A stretch of 64,000 bases of DNA from Terfezia claveryi (Eukaryota > Ascomycota > Pezizomycetes > Pezizales > Pezizaceae), in assembly GCA_015179025.1 (NCBI GenBank), contig WHUX01000054.1:62001-126000 (forward strand). The letters are read 5' to 3'. Shown piece after piece: positions 1-11,002 of this stretch (position 1 is the first letter of the stretch; every line of letters starts with the position of its first letter). Position numbers and translations under genes: made by a program. The notes beneath the pieces are model-generated. The model was not told the DNA's origin and did no database searches. It saw only the letters and a program-made list of their open reading frames with translations.

Positions 1-1537
1 CGACCTCGCAAGATGATGTGCTCCAGCAGCCAAATAACTCGGCTGGCTCCCGACAAACCTCTCATCCATAATTGTAAGCTCCAAGAAGTACTTGGCCAAT
101 GTCCTAGTCTCGAGATCATAATCATCCGCCTTGCTTACCCTTCGCAAGAAACTCATTGGGCCAGGATATCCAAGTTCAAACTGGAATTGTGATAACATGA
201 ACCTCTCAGCAGCGAGAATTTCATCAACAGTGTATCCGTTATCGACCATAAACACAATCTCGTGAACTGAAGGGCACAGAATCTCCTCGTACTTTGAAGC
301 AATGAAGAGTGCAGTTGCACCAACAAGCTGGAGTTTGTTAATTGAGACAACCTTTTGGGAGAGGAATCGGTCGATGTAGTTGATGGTCAGGAAGAGGGTT
401 TCTGGGAGAAGTTGGAATCTGTTATGAACTTGAACAATCCAGTCCACGAGGATCGAACGCATAGACCATTGAATATCTGGCTGAATGGTCATGTAGTTTG
501 CAGGTGGCAATAACTTCTCCTATGAAGAAATGAAATTAGCAAGTTCCGTAAAAAAAAACGAAACTACTTCCTCGTACCTCTAACTCTCGCATGTACTCGA
601 AAATCTCATCACCATATTCCGCCACCATGGTAATATCATACATGTCATCTTCATCAATCTCCTGGAAGTCTTTACCAGCCTCAAGCAACTCCCTCTTGTC
701 ACTAGCTGTATATTTTGGAGCAAGGATCGGTGCAGTCACTCTGGTAGTGTTATCCCCTGCGGTTTTGGAACGGGCGGTAGTATAGTCCTCGTCATCGTCA
801 TCAAAGTATTCTTCTTCTGACTCGATATGGGCGTTGTGCTCATCATCATCATCAGTGGCATCCTCGTCTGTCTCTTCGACTCCGGCTTCCGGTCCATCCT
901 GGATATGGGACAGCGCAAGCTTATTGGAAATGTCAATCCTGGAGTTTTTCAATGTAACGTGTCCGGATAAATTTGAACGAACCTTCCTGGCTTCTCGCTG
1001 GATAATATTCCCAGCCTTGGACTTTGGAGACTTCTTGACTTTCTTTGGAGACAATGCCTTTACGGCAGCTGGCTTTGGTGGAGATGGACGTTTATCGGCA
1101 TAAACCTCGGTCTTCTTCACGACCCTCCTAGCTGGTCCTGGCACAGAAGCCTTTGGAAGAGCAGAAGTAGTAGTAGTTAAAGTAGCAGCAGCAGTAGTAG
1201 TAGTGGCAGTAGTAGTGGTAGATTGAGACGCCGAAGCAGTGCTCCTCAAGGGACCCCGTTGAGCTGGCTTTGCAAGTGCATTCTTCACGGCAATTTGGTC
1301 CTTCTCCTTCAGCACAATCTTATTGGCTTTTTCCGTGAGTCCAGAACTCTTAGTAGAGGCCGTGACCTGCTTTGCCACATTCGAAACATCACCAAACGCC
1401 TTCCTCTTGGACACTCCCTTCACAGGACCAGTCTCTTTGGCCACAACCGCCTTCAGGGTCGTAGCTTTCACGGTAGGTACAGCATTTTCGTCATGTCTCG
1501 GCCTAACGGCACGAGCTGGTCGCGTAGGCTGTTGCAT
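1..1537 (-). CDS. G2/mitotic-specific B-type cyclin (3' end outside window)
   Basis: Regulatory subunit of the mitotic CDK, acting in the nucleus to drive G2/M and be destroyed at anaphase. Exon 1 is 1537-578 (320 codons); an intron at 577-520 (GTACGA...CATAG) joins in frame to exon 2, 519 to the window edge, so about 493 residues are visible. The N-terminal 290 residues are basic, Ser/Thr/Pro- and Lys-rich with an acidic run, as in regulatory tails of B cyclins. The cyclin fold starts after residue 320: MRSILVDW is the CDK-binding MRAIL-type helix, followed by KLQLVGATALFIASKYEE and the start of the second cyclin fold (FLRRVSKADDYD, LAKYFLELT). A destruction-box-like RKAFGDVSN lies near residue 50, with Phe where Leu is usual. 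The ATG at 1537 is the first in frame. Family assignment is firm; which mitotic cyclin paralogue is not resolved. Confidence 0.95.
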
Positions 1538-4500
1538 TGCGTGATTCTGCGTCAGTGATCAAATAGCTCCAATATAGGAAAGAATGCGGATAAGGATGCA
1601 GATGAGGTGAGAGTCCAATTACACGCGAGTTAAAGGTTTATATAACGTAAATAACGAAACGAGCAACAAGTGTTTTGGTTTTGGGTAAGCATTGGGGAGG
1701 TTGTGCCGGTGAGGTAGGGGGTAAGAGAAAAAAAGCTTGGTATATACCAATCGGGAACAGAAGCTTCCACGTCTTCAATGCAAAAAAAAAAAAAAATTCA
1801 GCGTGCAGGAAGCAGGAAGCAGGAAGCAAAAGCAGAAAAAGAGAAAAGCGCAGATAAGAGAACATGGAATGAAAGTAATTGTATACATACCTGCATGCTC
1901 ATTATGATTAGTAGATGAGTTTTGTATAGGTTGAGTTGAAATTCGCAGCTATTCGAAACGAAATAGGACTAATGCACACGTGCTAGAGAGATTGCCGGAG
2001 GCATGTCAGTGAATGGCTCAAGAACGTATCAGATGCCCGCGAATTGAGTGTGGTGTCTGTGATGTTTACCTTGTATTTACCTTTTGTAAAACCGTCTCGT
2101 TAACTTGGCTCGAGATACCGATGCAACTGACCAGTAAGTACCAGAGTAGGTAGCTGTTGAGTAAGGACCAGCAAATCTCTAGAAGTAAGGGGCGGGGAAC
2201 GATGAAGTAAAGTATGGGAAGAAGATAGGAGTTCGTGTCAAGGATGGATGAGGCTGAAGCCGAGTAATGCTACTCGAGGATGGTTATGGATCCCTGCCTT
2301 GTGGTTGTTGATGTTTTGGATGAAGGGATGGATGGGTGAGTGGAAGGAAATATGTAAGTGTGGCTATTATTAAGGCGGTAGTTAATAGTTGTGTTTTTTT
2401 ACCCTTTTCACTGTTGTGCACAGTGCATACGAATTTGAATGTTTATGTTTCAAAACGATACCAAGCTAAGCTCCTATCAGCTAGGTCAACGTTTCCCCTT
2501 AGCAACCAGCGCTGTCATGGCAACGAATGGGACCCTACAACAACCAAACAGTTACCGGTGTCGCATTGCAACATGTAATCACGTGATAGTTGCTTCACGT
2601 GACAATACCGCTTTGGATGCTGGCCAGACTACTCTGAGTCCTTCTGCGACGTCCCTTCCCTGTGCCAACCAGACCACCCTTCCCTGCCAACCAACTCATG
2701 GGCTAGTCTGGTTGGCACAACACCCTCGTAGAGGCTAGTCTTTACGGAGGGGGTCATGCAACCAGACTACTCATGGGCTTAGCCCAAACAAAACATTTTC
2801 GAGTAATTTCCGCTGTGGTCTTAGCTTTCCTGCCCAATGCGTATTATGTAATACTACACCACTTGGATTAGTGCCGCTGCCAAGGAAGCACTTTAGCAAT
2901 GACGCCACCTGTCGCGTCTTCCTCTTGCTGTTTCGACTTCACAACCTGCACCTGCCAGCGCGTCGCCTGACGCGTAGTCACCTGACGTAGTTTCTCGGGG
3001 GTAAAATTATAGAATCACAGGAAGGGGGGGACTTCGGAACTTACAATTATAACGTAGGGTAACATCCTTTTTCGGGGGTTTTGTGCCAACTAGACTATCG
3101 GAGCTATGAGGAGGGAAAGGCCGGATCAAGGTCTCGAAAGTTCCTAAGTAGAATAATGATTCATTCATATTCACCCATTAATTTAGATCAGCCTCTAGTT
3201 ACTAACGCTCCCACAAAAGTTGCGTTACCATCCAGAGAAAAATATTCTGACGGGTTTGTATTTATTGCTTTCACTCTAGCAAAACAAAAGTTCTCAGCAT
3301 TTCAGTTCAGAGGCCGGGACAGGAACTAGACAGATTTCAGTACGGTACTGGTACATACTCATGAAAACCAAGTTACTTTGCGAACCTATCGCCCCGAAAG
3401 AATGAGACATACCCAAAGAAGCACTGGCGTTGCAGACCCTGGACTTCGCCGAGACGGATCCGGATGGAATGGAACCCCGATTGGTATATCTTTCCCACAT
3501 GAAACCCTCAACTTTATTGGACATTAGGAATTGCGGTTTTCGTTTCTGGATATCGGTAGCTGCTGGCAGTGATCACGAAGTTATTTTTGTTACAAGCGGG
3601 AAAGAGTACCCAGTTGGCTGGCGGTTACGGGATCCTCCGACATACACGCTGATCCCGGCAAGCTCCGGTTGTAGGAATGTCAATATGAATGAACCCTCCT
3701 GCTAACATTAACAAAGGTCCCTATACCGGGGGGTGTCAACTTTTACATTCTTTCATATACAGTACATATCTCTTACCTGTGAACATCTTACTACATCTGC
3801 TCGGACCTGCATGCGTGTGCGCTTACTTTACCTGCCTACACATCCTGTAGCATAGCATACCTACGTATTGTATCATGTATCGTAGGCGATTTGGAGACCA
3901 TGAGTCACATTCATTCTTCAGCCCACGCTGCCATACCCGGTAGTCTGGCGCGCAACTACTTCCACTAAAACAAATATATACTTCTTAGAGCATCTTGAAC
4001 AGAAACCAGGACTTAGTTACCCTCAACTGCGATATGTCTGGGCGCAAAACTATTCGCCTTTCGTTATTCCTCACCGAGTTGACTCGTCTGTCCATCCATC
4101 CATCCATCCATCCCATGGGCCAACATTGCTTTTACCTTTTGTGCGCACATGCGCACCGCAAAAACAGTCATCGCTATATTAAAACAAAAAGCAATTCCCC
4201 CCCCCCACACTACTGAAGTACACTCACACTGAGGTTACTTCGATATCGCACGTCCACCAAGATTGTGCGGGATGATGTAGGCAATGTGGTGCATCTGTCA
4301 CTTGGAGTTTTTTTTTATTTTCTTTTAAAAAAAAATTTTCTGCCTTTCCTGAAACCTGAGCCTAGGTAATGGGCATAATCATGCGACTTCCCCCCTTCTA
4401 CCCCTTCTCCCGCTTCCCCTCATTCCCCTTCTCCCGCTTCCCCGCCTTCCTCCTAGCTGCTCCCGGCAGGTAGCGCACGAGCGAGTTTATGTGCAAACGA

Positions 4501-4900
4501 GTCATAGGTGCGATTTGCGCACTGGCGCTGTGCCGGCGCACGATGGACCCGGATGGCGCTGTAGACGTTTGCCCGTAAACAAATACAGCCTTTGTTCAAG
4601 TGCAGTGAGCCATTACTTTAGCATGAGCCAAAACGTTTTAGCAGGAAGTACGGTATGTTTAGGGCTCTAGCGAAAGGTTAAGGTTATAGACATCTACTGT
4701 ACATCTGCTCATAAACCCCCCCCCCAAATCTCCACACACTCAACTATGTACGCCATAATTCGCATCAATTCCATCGCGGGGAATATCCTTAGTTCAGGAT
4801 CACGAGCGATTCGGCGTGCATTTCGGCGTGCATTTCGGCAAGCCGGTGCGGCTGACCGCAGCTTTTTGTAACTCGGCACCATGGTCATCCACATCACAAA
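1538..4900. other. Non-coding spacer upstream of the cyclin gene
   Basis: No convincing gene on either strand; open frames are short and unlike known proteins. It holds A-runs (about 1782-1797), two CACGTGA E-box-like sites near 2580 and 2598, a perfect 14-bp inverted repeat (2661-2674 with 2706-2719), a C-run near 4198, a CATC microsatellite at about 4091-4113 and pyrimidine-rich stretches at 4390-4450. The part nearest 1538 is presumably the cyclin promoter and 5' leader. Confidence 0.6.
2661..2719. repeat. Inverted repeat with 14-bp perfect arms
   Basis: TGTGCCAACCAGAC at 2661-2674 is the exact reverse complement of 2706-2719, with a 31-nt loop. Related copies of the arm (CAACCAGACTACTCATGGGC near 2760, GTGCCAACTAGACTA near 3082, CCAGACTACTC near 2622) surround it, so this looks like a degenerate repeat cluster, possibly a remnant of a small inverted-repeat element. 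Confidence 0.6.
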
Positions 4901-7900
4901 CCAGAGACCGGAAGGAGAATACCGTTTCGGGATGGTATAGAGTGGAAAATCATTGATGAAGATGGAATGAATAAAATAGTACCGTTTCAGCGGCAGCCGA
5001 ATGTCTCATATATAGGACGCAGCCGCAACGGTGGGAAGGGTGCACAAGCTGAAAATCGGTAGTAGGTAAACGACTCGCCGGAGAATTCGTTGCATTGCCA
5101 TCGAACTGGAGCCTGGACGTTTGCCAGTCAGGCAGTTTCTCTGACAACGGGACCAAGACCAAGCAGAATACACCGGACGCACTCGGTCTGCACAGGCCCT
5201 TTCCAGAGTGCCAGTTGCATTGTCTCGAGGAGGTGCAGTGCTCCTGCGGCGATAGCTACACACTCACTGCTTGAGGTCATGCCAGCCATCGGCATGACTA
5301 TCAGAGACGCGTGCTGCAGCGTCGAGCTACGTATCTCTGCGTACCTAACCTTTTCCTGCAGCCGGTGGGCCCTCTGTGTCCCTACCTGTTGCATCCCGCA
5401 GTTCAGTAGATAACTGTTGCTTGGTTGCCGTGGTAGCGAGTCGTTCAGGATTAGTAGTTCAGGCTCACGTCCCATTTTTTGTCCTTCCAGGTGGCATGCG
5501 GATGTGATTGGGTAGGCCATCGGAAGGGTTTTGCTAGGATCAGGCTACTTTGCGAGACCGATTGGGTTGTGAGTGGATGGGATGCAGTGGCGGGTTGGGG
5601 GGGGGTGGTGGAGGAGGGGGAGTCTGTGCTTGCAATCGGGGCCATACCATGGATTCGCTGGGATGGATGGATGGATGGAAGGGAGGAGGTGGTCATGGCA
5701 GAGCCAAAGGGGGCTTAGAGAATTTTTTTTTTGGGGGGGGTGTTTGTATTGCAGGGCCGGTCGTTGTGCGTGCGCTCTGTGCAGAGGGGAGAGAAGGAAG
5801 GCGAATGCGAGGAGGGTTTTGTGTGAATAGAAAGAGGGACCCGATCCGGTGCTTGCTGTGGGGTTGCAGGCGCTGGCGGGAATAGGCGATCTTCAAGGGC
5901 GCGACACTGGGTTCTTCAATACATGAGTACACAGCTACTGTATTTTAAGCATTTCAGAGGCGGGCAAGGGACAGCATTCCAAAGCAAGTGGATGGGGCGC
6001 AGGATCCGGGAACTTGTTTGAGCGGTTTGATTGAGGGCGAATGAGAGGGGGAGGGGGTCTGGGGTCTGGGGCGCGGGAGCGAGCAGGGTAACAAGAGGGC
6101 GACACAGAGCGACAGCGGCGCATCTCTCACGGGGGGGTTCGACCTTTCCATTGCTTCGATTCAGGGAGGCGGCCAGCCCTTGTTTCGCACCTCCACATTT
6201 CGATATAATACTTCTGTAGGCGTACTCCGTATAGCTATATATATGTATTCACACGGGCATAGTCCGGCAGTTTTGGTGCTTGATGGGGTTCGTTGGAGCG
6301 CTCCTGATGGTAGTCTCGAGATGCCTCGACTGGATGGCCTGGATGGCTACATGTTGCGACTGATACACACAGGTATACTGTACATGTTACTGTACATACT
6401 TCTGCGTAGCCATCTACATAATTCCCAAACCCAATTGCCCGTCGGTCGCAGGGAAACGAAATAGCGGGACCATCAGACCGAAAGGCAGCCCTGTAAACGT
6501 CCGTCTGCGTGCTTGCACACCGCTGTGTCTGCTCACTGCGATCGCAGGCAAGCAAGACACGATTTGGAGAGGGGGGGGGGGTGCAGGCATGCTATGCTGC
6601 CTACAGCTGGTGGGCTACAATCAGCCCACTCTCCTCCTCCACGGCCGCCTTCTGCTTCGTCCTGCTCCCACCGCTCACTCCCGCCAGCACCCATACAGCA
6701 TACAGCATTACAGCATACAGCACACACCAGCACACAGCACACGCACACACAGAGCATACAGCGAGCATACAGCATACAGCATACGGCATACGGCATACTG
6801 CATACAGCATACTGGTACAACTTCCCTCGGCCCATACAGTTACATTCACATCGGCCACAGAACTCACATAGCCGACTCTACCTCTGCCTAGACCCAGGCC
6901 GGCACTGAGGGCTCCCAACACCAGCACTCTCCAGCAAGCCAGCGAGGGCAAGAGGCGCACGTCAACGACAGACGAGCGAACCAGCCAGACGGAGCCAGCC
7001 AGGCCGATTCAGAGTACCCTCCTTCCACCACTACCCAACAAGCAGACTCCACACCCCTCCACCCCCTCCCCCAAGCTGCTTAGGTACTGCCACTCCCCCC
7101 CCCCCCCCCAACACGCACACACACAAAAAAGACCAATCTTCCAGCACACTAAAGTCTTGACGTTTGTGAGTTCTCTCCTCCCTCCCTTTCCCCTCCCTCT
7201 CTCCTCTCGCCGTCCCGCTTCCCCCACAGCGACAGAAAGGCGAACGCAAAAGCAGGGGCTTCGTGGTGCTAAAGGGCAGAGCGCACTACTATAGCTACAT
7301 CCTTATACACACCCGCCCTACTGCTGCAACGCTGAGATATCTCGAAAGCAGCCAATACCGCCGGCCAACTCCCACATATACCTGCAGCAACATTTCCCGC
7401 CTCCAGTCGCTGCTGCGCTGCCGCTATTCTGCTACAATTTATCCTTATCCTACTGCTCCGATCCGCGCAAGCCACTCCCTTGGATCCTGGGACCCATCCC
7501 CACCATACAAGCGGCCTTATTACCTCCTCATACTATCCGATCGCTATCTTCCTATCCACATCTGTCTGGCTCTCTCTCCGTTCACCTGCTGTACGTACTT
7601 CTTGCCCTGTTCCATTAGTAACGACATAAGCTCCTCTCCTGCACACACACACACACCCTTTCTCTCCCCTTCCACCCCCCTCCCCCCCCCACAAGGTGCT
7701 GCTGTAGCTCCTCTGTACGCCAAACCACGTACCACATTCTCACACTTCCACAAACCCCTCTGATACCCTCCTGCGTTTCCCCATATCCCTTTGACCCGCC
7801 TCAGCTCCTCTTACATTCTTCAAATCAAGGCTTCACACCTTTTTATTGGCATTTACTTACGATCGTAGGTTCATACATTCGTAGCAGACTTGCACTAAAC

Positions 7901-8546
7901 GAACGACCTAAGGCAAGCAATCCTATCAACTGCAGCCAACGAGAAAACGCTTCCGGACACTGGTGGACTCTGTTTCGCTTTACCTTGACTGCTTTGCTGC
8001 AACTCCCCCATTCTGCTGTTGGTTTTCCTCTCCCATTTCCCAAGAGATAGCCAACTGTCTTGCACGCTGTTGGGGCGATCCATCCAAGCAAGCTGCGTAA
8101 GTCCCTCTCATTTGCGAGATCTCGTGGTCCCTTCCAATTCCGTTCCGATGACCCGCCATTTTTGTTGTCGCACTTCGCTGTCGCAAAGCGGGCATACTCT
8201 CTTGTCACTTCCCACTGCTTTTTACGTCGCAGTTGGCACTTAGCTGCCTCACAATCTACCACAGCTCCTCCTCTAACACCGTACCACAATCCCATAATTT
8301 TTCACCAGATACCCCGAGTCTAACTCTGTCAAAATCGCATCAAGAACAACTACACTTTGCAGTTGCAATTCCCTTAGGTTTGCACATCTATTCTCCTCGC
8401 TACTGTTTCACTTGCGTTATTTTGCGAGCGACACTTCGCGCTCCTGTGGCTTTCTCGCCTTGCTATATTTGGCAAGCTGAATATTCTGCCGTTTCAATCC
8501 CCGCAATGGTCCCTAGAGGCCACCAGAATTGCATAGACAGCTAACC
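4901..8546. other. Non-coding spacer and probable 5' leader of the Zn2Cys6 gene
   Basis: No supported gene. Low-complexity DNA dominates: GATG repeats at about 5660-5680, G-runs near 5600 and 5735, a CATACAG-type microsatellite at about 6690-6812, CA repeats near 7640 and C-runs at 7096-7110 and near 7680. From about 7000 onward the + strand is strongly C/T-rich, as in long fungal 5' leaders, so the transcript of the downstream regulator may start far upstream. The open frames in the CATACAG repeat are repeat translations. Confidence 0.55.
6690..6812. repeat. CATACAG-type minisatellite
   Basis: Imperfect tandem copies of GCATACA and variants (CATACAG, CATACGG, CACACAG) run through this stretch and produce spurious open frames on both strands. 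Confidence 0.8.
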
Positions 8547-8789
8547 ATGGCCCCATTGAACAGGATTCGAAAGGCTGCACCTCTCGCAAAGGATCTGTGC
8601 AGCGCTGCAGGGCTAACAACCAAGTGCCAACGCACTCTTACAATCCTTGGTTATTTAGTTTATCAGCGACCTCATATCTCTGCATCTAGAGAAAACCGGC
8701 CCCCCCCCCCCCCCTTTCCCCCCTTCCCCCCCTCCCTCCCCCTCACTTCATTTAGCATCACCAAAAATACCAGCTATCATCATTCTTGA
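8547..8789 (+). other. Upstream open reading frame of 80 codons
   Basis: An ATG in good context (AACCATGG) opens an 80-codon frame that stops with TGA at 8787-8789, only 5 nt before the ATG of the Zn2Cys6 protein and in a different frame. A C-run (8701-8714) lies inside it. It may be an upstream ORF that limits translation of the regulator, or the region may be removed by a 5'-leader intron. The predicted peptide matches nothing I recognise. Confidence 0.35.
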
Positions 8790-8794
8790 TCGCC

Positions 8795-11002
8795 ATGGAT
8801 ATCTCGGGCCTACTCACAGAAGACCTTCCTACCCGGCCCTACCGTACTCCTCCCATGTCAACACCATGCAAGGTCGCCCAATTTCAGCAATTGTCACCAA
8901 TTGACGAGGCGAAAGAGACCCTCTTTCATTGTAATTCGCATGCTCGGATACCCCTGCGCCTGGCACTCCGCCCAACTCTTACTGCTGTTAATGTTGATAT
9001 CATGGTGCGAACTTTTTTTGGGCTCCACCCCAACGATACCATCAGCTATATGAAGGGCGACCAGAGTTTTGCGACTGTTGGACTGGAAGAGTGCATGCGA
9101 TCACCGGAGTTCACGGTCGTGGTCACCAATCTGAGACCTGACCTGAGATGCCAGCAACATCCATTTGCGTCTTCTCAAACTAACGCTCCTCATCCATCAA
9201 GACATATTAGTGGGTACGGACTCCCAAGTCGGCCACCCATGATGTCGCAGCATGCTAGAAGTATCAGCCCCAGCTCAGGGCGGGGTAGGAGGAGTGGTAG
9301 TGCAAGTGCTACAAATTCTGGGAGTTCAAGGAGCATGAAGCGACAGATTTCGGGGCATTCACACCCTCCGGTGGAGGAGCTTGTGGATGAATATCTATAT
9401 CAGCAACACCCGCATTTGCTGCAGTTTAGTCAAACAGATGGCAAAGGAAACAGGTTGGAGCCAGTCGCCAGCGCGGATATTTCACTTGATAATATAGTAG
9501 AGGGTTCCCGGAGAAAGCGAGCAAAGTTCTCTTCCGCAGTATGTATTACTGCTCATGAGGGGAGGCCCAAAGGTAGTTATGCTAAATGCGTACAGGAACT
9601 TCCACTTTTTTCCAAGCCAATACATCCAGCTTCATACAGTCCAACACGGCCCGTAAACAACGTACAAACAACCACTCCATCACATAGCAGCCAATACGGT
9701 TACTATCAGCAACACACCCCTAACAGTGTCTCTCCCTATTCTTACGGTTACAGCCATCCACCACCTTCTTTTTACTCTAGTAGACCTAGCGGACCAAATT
9801 TCCCGACTCCAGCTCCAACGATCGCTACGGATATTTCAGATGAGGATGTTGCACTACAGCTCATGCGTTTAGGTGAGGTATCTACATCAAATTCGCCATC
9901 CCAGAATGATGAAACGGCAGACGACGCAGGAAGTTGCTCTGAGGACCAAGGCGATGAAGTTCGAAGCGATACCACCGAACTTCCTGAGTTACCGCCACCA
10001 GTGGAGGAATACGAGGAGCTTAACTATCCAAGGAATCAGAAGAAATATAAGTCGCTGAACGAGATTCTTCCGAGCTATGACTCTACAATTCCAAGTGATA
10101 ATGAGGAGAATCAATGCAAAGCACCGGAGACTGTGCAGAAGGAGCAATATCACTACCCGGTCTACCAGCCCCAGCAGCATACCCAGCAGCAACACCGGCA
10201 GCATACTCAGCAGCAACATAATCAACCTCAGCACCAACATCAGCACCACTATCAGCACCACCATCATGGGGCCGACAGTTGTGATGAGGAGGAGTATGAT
10301 AACGATGATGCTGGGGATGAGAGCTATGTTGCGGAGAAAGATGAAGAGGATGACGGTGATTACGTGGATGAAGAGCAAAGCCCGCTTAGCTGTATGAATT
10401 ATGGACCGCACAAGCTCGCCCCAGAGGGATTGGGAAAGAACAAGCCTTTGAATCAAGTGAAGGGCAGTCGCATTGTCAAGCCGGTGCACAAAATCACAGC
10501 AAAGGCAAAACCGAAGCCCACTACTACTTTGTTCACCGCATTCAACCATGACACAAAGACCACCATCGGGAAGGGGCCCCTTTCACCTTCATCCCCAACA
10601 TTGCATCGAACACAGTCGATCTCATCTAATCCATCAGTTGCGCAAAAATCAAGATCTACTACTGCTTCCCTTTCCAGCCTTCCGACACCTATCTCTGGGA
10701 TTATCTCTCAACATACTAACAGCTTTAGCCCCTCGGCTGTTGCGGCTCCACAAGAGGAAGACATTGAGAAGCCAAAGCCCCGGTGCCAGCGATGTAGGAA
10801 GAGCAAGAAAGGATGTGATCGCCAAAGGCCATGCCAAAGGTGCAAGGATGCCGGTATCGGCATTGATGGATGCATCTCTGAAGATGAGAGCGGGACGCGA
10901 AGGGGGCGAGCAGGCGCAGCAAAGAAAATTGGGGCCGTTGCTGGAGCTGGCGGCATGAAGAAGGCCGTGAAGCCTAAGAAGAAGATTGCAACAAAGCACT
11001 AG
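8795..11002 (+). CDS. Transcriptional regulator with C-terminal Zn(II)2Cys6 finger
   Basis: Single-exon protein of 735 residues, probably a nuclear DNA-binding regulator. The start is the ATG at 8795 in perfect context (CGCCATGG). Residues 1-110 are a conserved-looking folded segment (MDISGLLTEDLP..., ALRPTLTAVNVDIMVRTFFG). The middle is disordered: Ser/Pro-rich, then a Gln/His tract at about 459-490, then an acidic run to about 530. A fungal binuclear zinc cluster lies at about 664-693 with spacing CX2CX6CX5CX2CX9C (CQRCRKSKKGC, then CQRC), followed by a short Lys/Gly/Ala-rich basic tail. Most Zn2Cys6 regulators carry the finger near the N-terminus and a fungal_trans domain; here the finger is C-terminal and no such domain is visible. 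Target genes are unknown. Codon structure and the finger make the gene call firm; the specific family name is not recognised. Confidence 0.92.
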   Translation: MDISGLLTEDLPTRPYRTPPMSTPCKVAQFQQLSPIDEAKETLFHCNSHARIPLRLALRPTLTAVNVDIMVRTFFGLHPNDTISYMKGDQSFATVGLEECMRSPEFTVVVTNLRPDLRCQQHPFASSQTNAPHPSRHISGYGLPSRPPMMSQHARSISPSSGRGRRSGSASATNSGSSRSMKRQISGHSHPPVEELVDEYLYQQHPHLLQFSQTDGKGNRLEPVASADISLDNIVEGSRRKRAKFSSAVCITAHEGRPKGSYAKCVQELPLFSKPIHPASYSPTRPVNNVQTTTPSHSSQYGYYQQHTPNSVSPYSYGYSHPPPSFYSSRPSGPNFPTPAPTIATDISDEDVALQLMRLGEVSTSNSPSQNDETADDAGSCSEDQGDEVRSDTTELPELPPPVEEYEELNYPRNQKKYKSLNEILPSYDSTIPSDNEENQCKAPETVQKEQYHYPVYQPQQHTQQQHRQHTQQQHNQPQHQHQHHYQHHHHGADSCDEEEYDNDDAGDESYVAEKDEEDDGDYVDEEQSPLSCMNYGPHKLAPEGLGKNKPLNQVKGSRIVKPVHKITAKAKPKPTTTLFTAFNHDTKTTIGKGPLSPSSPTLHRTQSISSNPSVAQKSRSTTASLSSLPTPISGIISQHTNSFSPSAVAAPQEEDIEKPKPRCQRCRKSKKGCDRQRPCQRCKDAGIGIDGCISEDESGTRRGRAGAAKKIGAVAGAGGMKKAVKPKKKIATKH

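Noticed and set aside
5128..5520. Minus-strand open frame of about 130 codons
   Set aside because: No similarity to any family I know, no splice context, and overlapping frames of similar length on both strands.
6509..6960. Several long overlapping frames rich in His, Thr, Cys and Met
   Set aside because: Direct translations of the CATACAG-type repeat.
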